NCBI RefSeq assembly: GCF_018598175.1
Contig: NZ_JAHESE010000002.1
Location: 310,001-374,000 of the forward strand
Reading direction: 5' to 3'
DNA: 64,000 nucleotides
Source: Dawidia cretensis
GTDB lineage: Bacteria; Bacteroidota; Bacteroidia; Cytophagales; Cyclobacteriaceae
Each line of letters starts with the position of its first letter. The stretch's first letter is position 1. Shown one piece after another: positions 16,579 to 26,484 of the stretch. The notes below the pieces were generated by a model. That model did no database searches and was not told the origin of the DNA. It saw only the letters and a program-made list of their open reading frames with translations. Both the position numbers and the translations under genes were made by a program.

Positions 16579-19254
16579 ATGAACTATCGACTGAAACTCA
16601 GCGGTCTCGAAGCCGTTGAAATTACACCTCAATCCAACTTTGTCAATATCGGCGAGCGGACCAACGTCACGGGGTCCGCCAAATTCCTGAAACTGATCAA
16701 GGAAGATAAGTTCGAAGAAGCGCTCGAAGTAGCGCTCGATCAGGTGCGGGGCGGTGCCCAGGTAATCGACGTAAACATGGACGAAGGCATGCTCGATGCC
16801 AAATCGGCCATGGTGCGATACCTCAACCTCATGGCCTCCGAGCCCGAGATCGCCCGCATACCTGTCATGGTCGACTCGTCCAAATGGGACGTGATCGAAG
16901 CCGGGTTAAAATGCTTGCAAGGCAAGGGCATTGTAAACTCCATCAGTCTCAAATCAGGCGAAGAAGATTTTATCCGTCAGGCCAAATTGGTAAAACGTTA
17001 TGGCGCTGCAGTAGTTGTGATGGCATTCGACGAGCAAGGCCAGGCCGATACCTATGACCGCCGCATAACCATTTGCAAGCGCGCCTACGACATCATGGTC
17101 AACGTGGTAAAGTTTCCGCCGCAGGACATCATCTTCGACCCCAACATCTTCCCGGTAGCAACCGGTATCGACGAGCACCGGAACTATGCCATAGACTTTT
17201 TTCGCGCCACCAAATGGATCCGCGAAAACCTGCCCGGGGCGCACGTAAGCGGTGGCGTGAGTAACGTTTCGTTCAGCTTTCGCGGTAACCAGAAGGTACG
17301 CGAAGCCATGCACTCCGTCTTCCTCTACCACGCCATCCGCAACGGCATGGACATGGGCATTGTAAACCCTACCATGCTGGAGGTATATGACCAGATCGAC
17401 AAAGAGCTGCTGGAACGTGTCGAAGATGTATTACTGAATCGCCGCGACGATGCAACGGAGCGCCTGTTGGAGCTTGCAGAGACGGTAAAGGGCTCGGCCA
17501 AAAAGAAAGAGCAGGACGACGAGTGGCGAAAAGGTACCGTAGAAGAACGGCTCACACATGCCCTGGTAAAAGGTATTATCGACTTCATAGACCATGATAC
17601 CGAAGAAGCCCGGCAAAAATATGGCCGACCCTTGTTTGTCATCGAAGGCCCCCTCATGGCCGGCATGAACGTCGTGGGTGACCTCTTCGGTGCGGGCAAA
17701 ATGTTCTTGCCACAGGTAGTGAAGAGTGCGCGCGTGATGAAAAAATCCGTAGCCTACCTCACGCCATACCTCGAAGAAGAAAAGCGACTCAATGGCACCA
17801 CCCACCAGGCGGCAGCCAGAGTATTAATGGCGACGGTAAAAGGCGACGTACACGACATCGGCAAGAACATTGTCGGCGTGGTGCTGGCGTGTAACAACTA
17901 CGATGTGGTAGACCTCGGCGTCATGGTGCCCCCGGAGAAAATTCTCGAGGCTGCCCGTCGTGAAAAGGTAGACGTCATCGGCCTCAGTGGCCTGATCACA
18001 CCCTCCCTGGACGAAATGGTGCATGTAGCCCGCGAGATGCAACGGGAGAAAATGACCCTGCCGTTGTTGATCGGTGGCGCGACCACCTCCCGCATCCACA
18101 CAGCCGTAAAGATCGATCCTGTGTACGACGGTCCCGTCGTACACGTACTCGACGCCTCCCGCTCCGTGCCGGTAGCCAGCGAGTTAATCAGCACGACAAC
18201 GCGCGCATCCTTCCAGAAAAAGATGAAGGATGAATATGCTAAACTGAGGGTCGATCACGAAAGCAGAAAACAGACAAAGAATTATATCCCCCTGGTAGAG
18301 GCCCGGAAAAATCCGGTAAAGATTGATTGGAACACGACGCAATACGCCACGCCTACGTTCACCGGTAGAAAGGAGCTGATAGCCTATCCGCTGGAGGAGA
18401 TCCGTCCGTATATCGACTGGACGCCATTCTTCCAGACGTGGATGCTCGCGGGCCGCTACCCCGGCATTCTCGAAGACTCCGTCGTGGGAGTAGAAGCCAG
18501 GAAGCTGTACGTTGACGCCAACAAGATGCTCGACGAGATCATCCGCGATAAAAGCTTGCAAGCCAACGGTGTGCTGGCATTCTTTCCGGCCGTCAATACG
18601 GGCGATGACGTCGATTTATTCCGGTCGCAAGGTGATGCCACGCCGTTTGCTACCTTCCATTTCCTGCGACAACAAAACAAGAAAGCGCAAGGCCTGCCCA
18701 ACTTCTGCCTGTCGGACTTTGTATCGCCCCAACAGGGCAAAGATTACTTCGGCATGTTTGCCGTCACGACCGGCCTTGGATTGGAGAAACTGGTCGAGCG
18801 CCACAAAGCCGAGCAAGACGACTACTCCGAGATCATGGCAAAGGCCCTGGCCGACCGGTTGGCCGAAGCCTTTGCCGAGCTGCTGCACCAAAAGGTGCGT
18901 AAAGAGTACTGGGGCTATGCGCAAGACGAGACGCTGTCAAACGAAGACCTGATAGAAGAGAAGTATAAAGGCATCCGGCCCGCCCCGGGCTACCCGGCAT
19001 GTCCCGACCATACCGAGAAGAAGCTGCTGTTTACTATACTGGATTGCGAGCCGGTGGGCATTCAGCTCACAGAATCGTATGCCATGTATCCGGCAGCCGC
19101 CGTAAGCGGTTTTTATTTTGCTCACCCCGACTCGAAATACTTCGGCCTCGGAAAAATTGAAAAAGACCAGGTAACAGACTATGCCCGACGCAAGAATATG
19201 CCGGTGGAAGAAATCGAAAAATGGCTGTCACCCAACCTGAGCTACGACTTGTAA
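16579..19254 (+). CDS. metH: Methionine synthase, methylfolate-, cobalamin- and SAM-binding subunit (split MetH, C-terminal part)
   Basis: The ATG at 16579 is preferred to a TTG two codons upstream, giving 891 residues. Domain order matches MetH after its first domain: pterin-binding barrel ([14 protein letters not shown] near residue 18, [10 protein letters not shown]), cobalamin cap and Rossmann domain with the lower-ligand motif [13 protein letters not shown] near residue 420, and the reactivation domain binding SAM and flavodoxin ([19 protein letters not shown] near residue 835). It accepts the methyl group from methyltetrahydrofolate and passes it via B12 to homocysteine bound by the previous gene's product. 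MetF, which makes the methyl donor, follows after 50 bases. No cobalamin riboswitch is seen in the short gaps. Confidence 0.95.
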   Translation: MNYRLKLSGLEAVEITPQSNFVNIGERTNVTGSAKFLKLIKEDKFEEALEVALDQVRGGAQVIDVNMDEGMLDAKSAMVRYLNLMASEPEIARIPVMVDSSKWDVIEAGLKCLQGKGIVNSISLKSGEEDFIRQAKLVKRYGAAVVVMAFDEQGQADTYDRRITICKRAYDIMVNVVKFPPQDIIFDPNIFPVATGIDEHRNYAIDFFRATKWIRENLPGAHVSGGVSNVSFSFRGNQKVREAMHSVFLYHAIRNGMDMGIVNPTMLEVYDQIDKELLERVEDVLLNRRDDATERLLELAETVKGSAKKKEQDDEWRKGTVEERLTHALVKGIIDFIDHDTEEARQKYGRPLFVIEGPLMAGMNVVGDLFGAGKMFLPQVVKSARVMKKSVAYLTPYLEEEKRLNGTTHQAAARVLMATVKGDVHDIGKNIVGVVLACNNYDVVDLGVMVPPEKILEAARREKVDVIGLSGLITPSLDEMVHVAREMQREKMTLPLLIGGATTSRIHTAVKIDPVYDGPVVHVLDASRSVPVASELISTTTRASFQKKMKDEYAKLRVDHESRKQTKNYIPLVEARKNPVKIDWNTTQYATPTFTGRKELIAYPLEEIRPYIDWTPFFQTWMLAGRYPGILEDSVVGVEARKLYVDANKMLDEIIRDKSLQANGVLAFFPAVNTGDDVDLFRSQGDATPFATFHFLRQQNKKAQGLPNFCLSDFVSPQQGKDYFGMFAVTTGLGLEKLVERHKAEQDDYSEIMAKALADRLAEAFAELLHQKVRKEYWGYAQDETLSNEDLIEEKYKGIRPAPGYPACPDHTEKKLLFTILDCEPVGIQLTESYAMYPAAAVSGFYFAHPDSKYFGLGKIEKDQVTDYARRKNMPVEEIEKWLSPNLSYDL

Positions 19255-19304
19255 GGACACTTCGCCGTCGCTATAACTCCAAAAACGAAAAAATAATCTG
19301 AGCT

Positions 19305-20261
19305 ATGAAGGTCATTGACCACCTGCGAAACGCTAACGGAAAGACGTTATTTACGCTAGAGATTCTGCCGCCGCTGAAAGGCGAGAACATTAAGAACCTG
19401 TTTAGTAACATCGACCCGCTCATGGAGTTCAAGCCGCCGTTCATAGATGTTACCTATCACCGCGAAGAGTACGTATACAAAAAGAAGGACGGGGGACTGC
19501 TCGAAAAGAGCACGACCCGCAAACGCCCCGGCACTGTCGGCATTTGTGCGGCCATACAGAACCACTACAAGATCGATACAGTCCCACACATCATATGTGG
19601 CGGCTTTAGCCGTGAAGAGACCGAAAACGCGCTGATCGATCTGCACTTCCTGGGCGTTGACAACGTCCTCTTGTTGCAGGGTGATGCCATCAAAAGCGAA
19701 GCGAAATTTGTCCCCGAGCCCGACGGCCACCGCTATGCGTCTGAGCTGCTCGAACAGGTGGTAAAAATGAACCGCGGCATATACCTCGACGAAGAGCTTG
19801 AAACGGCCGCGCCGACAGGCTTCTGCATCGGTGTGGCCGGCTATCCCGAGAAGCACTTCAATGCCCCGAACCTGAAGACCGACCTCAAATACCTGAAACT
19901 TAAGGTAGACATGGGAGCACAGTATGTGGTCACGCAGATGTTTTTTGATAACCAGAAATACTTTGAGTTTGTGGACCGTTGCCGGGAGGCCGGCATCCAT
20001 GTGCCGATCATTCCAGGTATCAAACCGCTCACGGGCAAAGGGCAGTTGACCATTCTGCCGAAAACATTTAACATCGATATACCAGAGGCACTTGTCGATG
20101 AAGCGGAGAAGTGTAAAGACAACGCTGCTGTAAAAGAACTGGGAATTGCCTGGTGTATCGAGCAATCGAAAGAATTGATTAAAAAGGGTGTTCCAACCCT
20201 CCATTTTTATTCGATGGGAAAATCCGATCCGATCTATCGTATAGCAAAAGAATTATTTTAA
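19305..20261 (+). CDS. metF: 5,10-methylenetetrahydrofolate reductase
   Basis: This 318-residue flavoenzyme reduces methylenetetrahydrofolate to methyltetrahydrofolate, the methyl donor for the MetH pair upstream. It shows the family features: an early Glu in FTLEILPP that acts as general acid, FIDVTYHREEY, PHIICGGFSREE, LLLQGD and TQMFFDN, and a C-terminal region with PGIKPL. Length is normal. It is the last clear gene of the riboswitch-controlled unit. The following TPR gene starts 41 bases later on the same strand, and I see no terminator between, so read-through is possible. Confidence 0.95.
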   Translation: MKVIDHLRNANGKTLFTLEILPPLKGENIKNLFSNIDPLMEFKPPFIDVTYHREEYVYKKKDGGLLEKSTTRKRPGTVGICAAIQNHYKIDTVPHIICGGFSREETENALIDLHFLGVDNVLLLQGDAIKSEAKFVPEPDGHRYASELLEQVVKMNRGIYLDEELETAAPTGFCIGVAGYPEKHFNAPNLKTDLKYLKLKVDMGAQYVVTQMFFDNQKYFEFVDRCREAGIHVPIIPGIKPLTGKGQLTILPKTFNIDIPEALVDEAEKCKDNAAVKELGIAWCIEQSKELIKKGVPTLHFYSMGKSDPIYRIAKELF

Positions 20262-20302
20262 CCTATATTAGCGGTTGGTTTGCCTGCTGGTATTGTGTTC
20301 TG

Positions 20303-21748
20303 ATGAAGATTTTTGCTGTACTTGTGTTAAGTGTTTTGGGCCTGTCGGTTACCGGCTTCGCCCAGCAGAGTAAGATAGATTCACTCCTGAAATCATTGCC
20401 TGCGGTAGGCGATCCGCTTCGGCGAATCGACCAACTCAATGATATCGCCACGTATTACACCCGCACCTCCGTACAGGAAGCAGAGAAAACCGTGCGAGAA
20501 TCAATTCTGCGTGCACGCGAGGCACACTATAAAAAAGGTCTTGCCGATGCACTCAAGATTGCCGGTGTAATCTATTATATCCGAAGCGAATACACCGTTG
20601 CCATCGAATATTATTACCAATCCCTCAAACTCTACGAAGAGCTGAAAGACTTCGCAGGCGAGGCGAAGATATTGCATAACCTGGCGCTCATCTTTAACCT
20701 CAACAAGGAGTACGAGCAAGCCTATAAATTCGCGCGACGGTCTATCGAGTTGAAACGAAAACTGGGCGATAGCCTGGGCGTTGCAAACTCCCTGCTGTCG
20801 GTGACGGACTACTATACCCATACAGGTAAATACTCACAAGCACTGGAAGCCGGGCAAACCGCCCTGGAACGATATAAGGGACTACACGATGAGATCGGCA
20901 TCAGCCATGCGTTGCTGCAGATCGGGGAGGTATATGCACGACAAAAAGACTTTCCGACAGCAACCGCGTTCTATAAGCAAGGCCTGCAGCAGGCACAACG
21001 CATAGAAGACTACCTGCAGATTGCCGCATCATACAAAAAGTTTGGGGAGCTGTTCCTCGCGGGCGAACAATATGACTCTGCCTGTCATTATCTGCGCGCT
21101 ACCATTGCCGTCGCCCATCGGCACGACATCCGGCGGGAAGAAGTCGAAGCCATGCGCTTCCTGGCGACGTGTTTTGAAAAGACAGGAAGCCTTGACTCGG
21201 CCTTGTACTATACCCGCGCGTTGGCCGCCATCGAGCAAGAGATTTTTGGCCGTCAAAGCAAAGAACAGATTGCCACCATACAGGTGATTTACGAATTTGA
21301 AAAGAAAGAGCAGGAGCTGGGATTCCAAAAGCGCATCGTGCGCCGGCAGTACATCGCCATTGCCGGTGTAAGCCTGATATTGATTCTGGCGATCATGCTA
21401 GGCTATAAATTCTATGGATTGAACAAGAGCAACGCGGACGCCAAGGAAACGTTACTGAAGCTCAACCGCGAGATAAACCAGATGAACGAAAACCTGGAGT
21501 CCATGGTGCACGAGCGGACCGAAGAGATCGCTGCTAAAAATCAACGCCTGTTGGAATATGCATTTTTCACGGCGCACGAAGTACGCGGCCCCCTGGCCAG
21601 GATATTAGGCCTGGTTGAGCTGGCGAAAATTCAGGAGCTGCGCCACGAACATGAAGAGATCATTCTCCGTTTGCAAGAGGCTGCCAACGAGTTGGACGAG
21701 GTTATCCGCATCATCAACCGCAAGCTGGAAAGCACCAAACGAATCTAG
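20303..21748 (+). CDS. TPR sensor protein with a histidine-kinase dimerisation domain but no ATPase domain
   Basis: The protein of 481 residues has a signal peptide (cleavage after GFA), about seven TPR units from 40 to 320 (for example GEAKILHNLALIFNLNKEYEQA), one membrane helix at about 350-370 (IAIAGVSLILILAIM), a coiled coil, and then FFTAHEVRGPLARILGLVEL around His425. That last stretch is a textbook H-box of a histidine kinase, followed by the second DHp helix (ELDEVIRIINRKLE). The gene stops there. No N, G1 or G2 box of a catalytic domain follows, and the next 166 bases encode none. In two-component terms it could dimerise or relay phosphate but not autophosphorylate. Function is unknown. 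Confidence 0.8.
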   Translation: MKIFAVLVLSVLGLSVTGFAQQSKIDSLLKSLPAVGDPLRRIDQLNDIATYYTRTSVQEAEKTVRESILRAREAHYKKGLADALKIAGVIYYIRSEYTVAIEYYYQSLKLYEELKDFAGEAKILHNLALIFNLNKEYEQAYKFARRSIELKRKLGDSLGVANSLLSVTDYYTHTGKYSQALEAGQTALERYKGLHDEIGISHALLQIGEVYARQKDFPTATAFYKQGLQQAQRIEDYLQIAASYKKFGELFLAGEQYDSACHYLRATIAVAHRHDIRREEVEAMRFLATCFEKTGSLDSALYYTRALAAIEQEIFGRQSKEQIATIQVIYEFEKKEQELGFQKRIVRRQYIAIAGVSLILILAIMLGYKFYGLNKSNADAKETLLKLNREINQMNENLESMVHERTEEIAAKNQRLLEYAFFTAHEVRGPLARILGLVELAKIQELRHEHEEIILRLQEAANELDEVIRIINRKLESTKRI

Positions 21749-21914
21749 TCACCGTCCGTGGACGGACAAATAGTGTCCACTTGTGGCCCGCATCGTAACA
21801 CAAAGCCGCGCATTAGATCGATTTTAGGCGCCTTGGATATGGCATCGTACTTGCCGCAATGGGGTGTAACCTTTCGGCCCAGGGCCGGTATACCTGTTAA
21901 CGTCTGCTCTGCCT

Positions 21915-24317
21915 ATGATCAAAAATTACTTCACAGCGGTGTTGCGCTACATATCACGCAACAAGGGATTTACCGCGATCAATATCCTCGGCCTGGCCAT
22001 TGGCATGATGGCATGTATGCTCATCACACAATATGTGCTTCATGAGTTCAGCTACGATGATTTCCATGACAAAAAGGACCGCATATTTCGCGTACAGTTG
22101 GACCGGTATGATAAAGGTGAGCTCGCTACGCGGTGGGCATCCGGGTGCGCTGGCATCGGACCTGACGTAAAAGCCGACTTCCCCGAGGTAGAGCGTTATG
22201 TACGGCTTTCCGGCACCAACGCGCTGCTGTCTCACGGCGATGTATACTTCAAAGAAGAGAACGTATTCTTTGCATCCGAAGACTTCTTCCGCATATTTTC
22301 CATCAAGCTACTGGAAGGCCAGGATTCATCCGTATTAAAAAAGCCATTTCAGATGGTGATCTCAAAAAGCCTGGCGAAGAAATACTTTGGAGACGAAAGC
22401 CCGGTAGGAAAGGTCATGAAGAACAACGGACGGACGGAGTATGAGGTCACAGGCGTGTTTGACGATCTCCCCATCAACTCGCATATGCAGATCCAGGCAC
22501 TTTTTTCTTTTGGCAGCCTGGAAAAGTTGCAAAACGATCCAATGCTCTCGTGGATGTGGGATGGATTTATGACATACATTCTGTTAGATGAGCGCGCCGA
22601 TGCAAACGCATTGGAGGCCAAGTTGCCGGCGTATACTCAAAAGAAAGTAGGCGAAGAGCTGAAACGATATAATGCCGACATGAAGTTCCATCTTCAGCCC
22701 ATCACCGGCATTCACCTGGATTCCAACTTCATCGGCGAGTTTAAGACCAACGGCGATCGTCAGGCTACTTATTTCCTTTCCATCGTCGCGGTGCTGATCC
22801 TGATCATCGCCTGGATCAACTATATAAACCTGTCCACAGCAAAATCAGTCGAGCGTGCGCGCGAAGTGGGCGTACGAAAAGTACTAGGCGGATTCCGCTG
22901 GCAACTGGTACAGCAGTTTTTGTTCGAATCATTGCTTCTCAATGTAGTGGCGGTATTACTCGCCATTTTATTGGCCGTCGCACTGATGCCGTCGTTCAGC
23001 ACATTGACGGGCCGCGAAATTGGCTATACACTATTTCAGCAACCATCCTTCTGGGGCGGGACGGTTGCGTTGATCATCATGGGAGCCGTTATCTCCGGCT
23101 TGTATCCGGCCTTTGTGCTGTCGGCCTACCGCCCGGTGGAAGTATTAAAGGGACGATTTAAGAATACAACAAAAGGTGTGTTCTTTAGAAAGGGCATGGT
23201 CGTGGTACAATTCATGGCATCCGTCACGTTGATCGTGGGGACTTTTACCGTGTACCGGCAGATCAGCTTTATGCAAGACCAGGAACTGGGAGTTGATATA
23301 CAACAGACCGTAGTCATTCGCTCCCCCAACATCGTCGACTCGACCTATAAAGACAAGTTCCAGGTGTTTAAGGAGCGCATTAACCAGTACCCGGAAGTGG
23401 TAAGCGTCTGCGCATCGACGGAAGTGCCCGGCCGGCAACCCGGCTGGAATGCCGGTGGCATCCGTACCCTTAGCCAGACCGATGAAGACGCCAAACAATA
23501 CCGTGTCATCATGATGGACGGCGGCTTTATCAAGGCCTATGGACTGGAGGTAGCGGCGGGACGCGGATTCTCCGACGCCAACCAAAAGGAAGACAAAAAT
23601 GTGCTGCTGAATGAATCGGCTGCACGCCTCATGGGCTTTAAGAAGATCGAAGACGCGCTCAACGACCAGATCTTTTTCTGGGGCGATACCTTCCGTATAG
23701 CGGGTGTTGTAAAAGACTATCACCAGGAGTCGCTCAAGAAGGCCTACGACCCGCTCGTCTTCCGGTATAACAGTGCCCCCGGGGGATTGTATTCCATCAA
23801 GTTCAATACTGCCAACGTCAAAGAATCGCTTGTGCGATTCGAAGAAGAGTGGAAGTCGGTGTTCCCCGGCAATCCATTCATCCATTTCTTTCTCGACGAG
23901 CATTACGAGCAGCAATACCAGTCCGATAAACAGTTCCGGAGTGTCTTTAGCGTATTCTCCGGGCTGGCCATCTTTATCGCCTGCCTGGGGTTGTTCGGCC
24001 TCTCCTCGCTCACCGCCATTCAACGAACCAAGGAGATCGGCGTACGGAAAGTACTGGGCGCCTCCGTACCGGGCATCCTGCGCCTGATGAGCAAGGACTA
24101 TCTCATACTCCTGATCATCGCCATTGCCCTGGCGATACCGTTGTCCTGGAGTGTGATGAATGCCTGGCTGGAGGACTTCGCCTACCGCATTCCCTTAACC
24201 TGGTGGATTTTTGCATTGCCCAGTGTGGGGGTCGTGATCGTAGCGTTGCTGACCGTGGGCATACACACGCTGAAAGCGGCGCGCGTCAACCCCGCCAAAT
24301 CGCTCCGGTATGAATAA
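21915..24317 (+). CDS. FtsX/MacB-type ABC transporter permease
   Basis: The 800 residues show two halves. Each half has a membrane helix, a periplasmic MacB core domain (residues about 45-240 and 475-640) and a bundle of three helices of FtsX type. The repeated signature AREVGVRKVLGG (near residue 317) and TKEIGVRKVLGAS (near 700) marks the two helical bundles, and KAARVNPAKSLRYE is the usual C-terminus. Large permeases of this kind are very numerous in Cytophagales and are annotated as efflux or lipoprotein-type exporters, but real substrates are mostly unknown. No ABC ATPase gene lies nearby, so it must use an ATPase encoded elsewhere. A related but longer permease is at 48847. Confidence 0.88.
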   Translation: MIKNYFTAVLRYISRNKGFTAINILGLAIGMMACMLITQYVLHEFSYDDFHDKKDRIFRVQLDRYDKGELATRWASGCAGIGPDVKADFPEVERYVRLSGTNALLSHGDVYFKEENVFFASEDFFRIFSIKLLEGQDSSVLKKPFQMVISKSLAKKYFGDESPVGKVMKNNGRTEYEVTGVFDDLPINSHMQIQALFSFGSLEKLQNDPMLSWMWDGFMTYILLDERADANALEAKLPAYTQKKVGEELKRYNADMKFHLQPITGIHLDSNFIGEFKTNGDRQATYFLSIVAVLILIIAWINYINLSTAKSVERAREVGVRKVLGGFRWQLVQQFLFESLLLNVVAVLLAILLAVALMPSFSTLTGREIGYTLFQQPSFWGGTVALIIMGAVISGLYPAFVLSAYRPVEVLKGRFKNTTKGVFFRKGMVVVQFMASVTLIVGTFTVYRQISFMQDQELGVDIQQTVVIRSPNIVDSTYKDKFQVFKERINQYPEVVSVCASTEVPGRQPGWNAGGIRTLSQTDEDAKQYRVIMMDGGFIKAYGLEVAAGRGFSDANQKEDKNVLLNESAARLMGFKKIEDALNDQIFFWGDTFRIAGVVKDYHQESLKKAYDPLVFRYNSAPGGLYSIKFNTANVKESLVRFEEEWKSVFPGNPFIHFFLDEHYEQQYQSDKQFRSVFSVFSGLAIFIACLGLFGLSSLTAIQRTKEIGVRKVLGASVPGILRLMSKDYLILLIIAIALAIPLSWSVMNAWLEDFAYRIPLTWWIFALPSVGVVIVALLTVGIHTLKAARVNPAKSLRYE

Positions 24318-24400
24318 AGCCGGGGCCGTGGACCGTGTTTAGGCAACAGTTATCGCCGGAATGGTTCATTCGTGGCAATTCCGTTGCTGGAAGAGGAGAG

Positions 24401-24427
24401 AAGAGGCATCTTCGGTAAATGCCTCTT
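24401..24427 (+). repeat. Nine-base perfect inverted repeat in front of the NTF2-like gene
   Basis: AAGAGGCAT (24401-24409) and ATGCCTCTT (24419-24427) can form a nine-pair stem with a nine-base loop. No T-run follows, so it is not a standard terminator. It engulfs an in-frame ATG at 24419 and ends 3 bases before the next ATG at 24431. Confidence 0.55.
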
Positions 24428-24430
24428 CCT

Positions 24431-24799
24431 ATGACTACGCTGCTAACCGACCGGAAGACCCTTTTGTACAAAACGTACGATTCTATTAATGCCCGCGATA
24501 TCGACGCCCTCATGGAGTACATGCACCCGGACGTGAGCTGGGCGAACGGCATGGAGGGCGGGTTTGCTTCGGGTCACGAAGAGATTCGTCAATATTGGCA
24601 GAGACAATGGGAGTATATTGATCCGCACCTGCAACCGGTCCAGGTTGATGCCACGGAGTCTGGCCAGGTCGTTGTGGAAGTGCACCAGATCATCCGTGAT
24701 CTTTTGGGAAATATAATATCCATAAAGAATGTTCAACACGTATTCTGGTTTGAGGATGGCTATATCCGCGCCATGCGTGTTATTCCTGTCACAGCATAA
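24431..24799 (+). CDS. NTF2-like / SnoaL-like small protein
   Basis: This 122-residue protein matches the SnoaL-like fold pattern: a helix at the start (YDSINARDIDALMEYMHPDVSW), then GFASGHEEIRQYWQRQW and curved strands (VVVEVHQIIRDLLG, VFWFEDGYIRAMRVI). Members are small pocketed domains used as isomerases, hydrolases or binding modules, and function cannot be read from the fold. An in-frame ATG four codons earlier (24419) is possible, but it lies within a hairpin, so I place the start at 24431. It follows the permease by 113 bases on the same strand; a link is unproven. Confidence 0.7.
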   Translation: MTTLLTDRKTLLYKTYDSINARDIDALMEYMHPDVSWANGMEGGFASGHEEIRQYWQRQWEYIDPHLQPVQVDATESGQVVVEVHQIIRDLLGNIISIKNVQHVFWFEDGYIRAMRVIPVTA

Positions 24800-25176
24800 A
24801 ATCTACACCTGTTGACGTGATATTCTTCCGGGGATTCCCGTAGGATTTCGCCCGTTTTCCAACTACATTTCTAATACTATTCGCAGCGTGAAAACAGCGC
24901 CTGTCCCGTGCATTCCACAGGCATAGGTTTTTATCTATTGTTTGCATTCAATCAAGCTCTTAATAACTCTTTTTATGAAAGCAACGATCTCCGGCCGGAA
25001 TCCTTCCGCCCCCAGTATTTCATTGACTAAACGCCAGCAATCTCGCGCGGCAGAGAGTGCTGAGCGTACACTTTTACCTGTAAAATCCGGTAGGTACATC
25101 GGAAACCGCTATATAGAGCGGTGGGGAGTTTTTTCCTCATCAGAAGCATCAGAGAAACAATAATAATTGTGACACC
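24800..25176. other. Intergenic leader region of the glycogen/trehalose operon
   Basis: This 377-base stretch has no convincing gene. A 73-codon frame in it has a composition unlike its neighbours. TATTGTTTG near 24935 is one base longer than a TAnnTTTG box and could be the promoter. A hairpin with a T-run lies near its 3' end and is listed separately. Confidence 0.5.
25105..25134 (+). terminator. Possible leader hairpin or attenuator before the GH57 gene
   Basis: ACCGCT (25105-25110) pairs with AGCGGT (25117-25122) around an ATATAG loop, and after GGGGAG a run of six T follows. It lies 43 bases before the GH57 start. It could end a short leader transcript; the six-base gap before the T-run makes it a weak terminator. 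Confidence 0.35.
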
Positions 25177-26484
25177 ATGAACGCTATGCCTAACGCACGA
25201 CCCACGCAGGAATTAGTATTGTACTTTCAAGTACACCAACCACGCCGCCTCCGGCCATTCCGTTTTTTTGATATCGGTTCACAAGGTGAGTACTTTAATG
25301 ATGATCTCAATCGCAGCATCGTCCAGCGCGTAGCGCGCCAAAGCTATTTGCCTACCAATGCCTTATTGCTAAAGCTTATTCAGAAACATCCCGAAATCAA
25401 GATCACATTTTCGATCTCCGGAATGGCCCTGGATCAATTTGAAGAATACGCTCCCGAAGTGTTGGATAGCTTTAGGGCCCTGGCCGCTACCGGCAGCGTA
25501 GAATTTCTGGCGGAGACCGACCAGCATTCTTTGGCCTGCATGATGCCGGGCGATGAGTTCGAAGTACAGGTGCTTGACCACGTGGCCAAGCTTCATGAGT
25601 ACTTTGGCGTACGCCCCACCGTATTTCGCAACACGGAGCTCATCTATAGCGACGACATCGGTCGGCGAGTGGAAGCACTGGGCTTCACCGGCATCTTTAC
25701 TGACGGTGTAGAGAAAATATTGCATGGGCGTAACCCGCATTACCTGTATCAACACCCCGATCAGACCGGCCTGAAGATTTTGCTGCGTAATTATCGGCTC
25801 AGCGACGACATCGCGTTCCGGTTCTTCCAGAACAACCAGCCGCTGTCAGTGGAAAAATACATGTCCTGGCTGAATGGCATCCCAACACACGAACAGCTGG
25901 TCGTGCTCGGCATGGACTATGAAACCTTCGGCGAGCATCAACGGCACGAAAGCATCCTCAAATTCCTCGATAAGTTTTTACTGACTGTAATCAAGCAACA
26001 TCACTTTACATTGTCTACACCGTCAGAGATTATCGCACGCACACCCGCCATCGGTAGTCTTTCAGTACCTTCCTATATATCCTGGGCGGACGAAGAACGT
26101 GACCTTTCCGCCTGGCTGGGAAATGATATGCAACGCGACGCCTTTGAAACCATGCTGCGCATGGAGCAGGAAGTTAAAAGTACAGACAACGCCGAAATAC
26201 TCGAGCGTTGGCGCTGGCTGCAAGCGAGCGACCACTTTTATTACATGTCGACTAAAAAGAGTAATGATGGCGAAGTGCACGCTTACTTCAGTCCGTTTTC
26301 GTCTCCGTATGAAGCTTTCATGAACTACATGAATATTCTGAACGATTTTTCGTATCAGTTGAGCAAATACGAACGCACACCCGTAACCGAACAGCAAGAA
26401 GGTGCCCTTCGCTCAGAAGCCGATAGAAGAGAGATTCACATGCCCACATGGGCGATGACCCTGCAGAACACGTATGAACATTAA
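25177..26484 (+). CDS. Glycoside hydrolase family 57 alpha-amylase-type enzyme
   Basis: The 435-residue protein starts with YFQVHQPRRLRPF, the GH57 N-terminal motif, and shows the two catalytic regions: Glu154 in FRNTELIYSDD (nucleophile) and Asp247 in GMDYETFGEH (acid/base). It lacks a signal peptide and should act in the cytosol on alpha-1,4-glucan such as glycogen. The short length fits the alpha-amylase-like GH57 proteins found in Bacteroidota, not branching enzymes, but amylase and transferase activity cannot be told apart by eye. It is the first gene of the four-gene operon and overlaps glgX by 11 bases, so the two are translationally coupled. Confidence 0.88.
   Translation: MNAMPNARPTQELVLYFQVHQPRRLRPFRFFDIGSQGEYFNDDLNRSIVQRVARQSYLPTNALLLKLIQKHPEIKITFSISGMALDQFEEYAPEVLDSFRALAATGSVEFLAETDQHSLACMMPGDEFEVQVLDHVAKLHEYFGVRPTVFRNTELIYSDDIGRRVEALGFTGIFTDGVEKILHGRNPHYLYQHPDQTGLKILLRNYRLSDDIAFRFFQNNQPLSVEKYMSWLNGIPTHEQLVVLGMDYETFGEHQRHESILKFLDKFLLTVIKQHHFTLSTPSEIIARTPAIGSLSVPSYISWADEERDLSAWLGNDMQRDAFETMLRMEQEVKSTDNAEILERWRWLQASDHFYYMSTKKSNDGEVHAYFSPFSSPYEAFMNYMNILNDFSYQLSKYERTPVTEQQEGALRSEADRREIHMPTWAMTLQNTYEH

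Noticed and set aside
15503-19254. A frameshift splitting one MetH gene
   Set aside because: The first gene ends in a natural-looking terminus after its zinc motif, a 71-base gap follows, and the second gene starts with its own ATG right before the pterin domain. The two-gene form is known in the phylum.
21749-21800. Short dyads (CCGTCC/GGACGG and GTGGAC/GTCCAC) after the TPR gene as a terminator
   Set aside because: The stems are short or have loops that are too small, and no T-run follows.
24942-25163. A 73-codon frame upstream of the GH57 gene
   Set aside because: It has no recognisable domain, contains a hairpin with a T-run, and has the composition of an untranslated leader.
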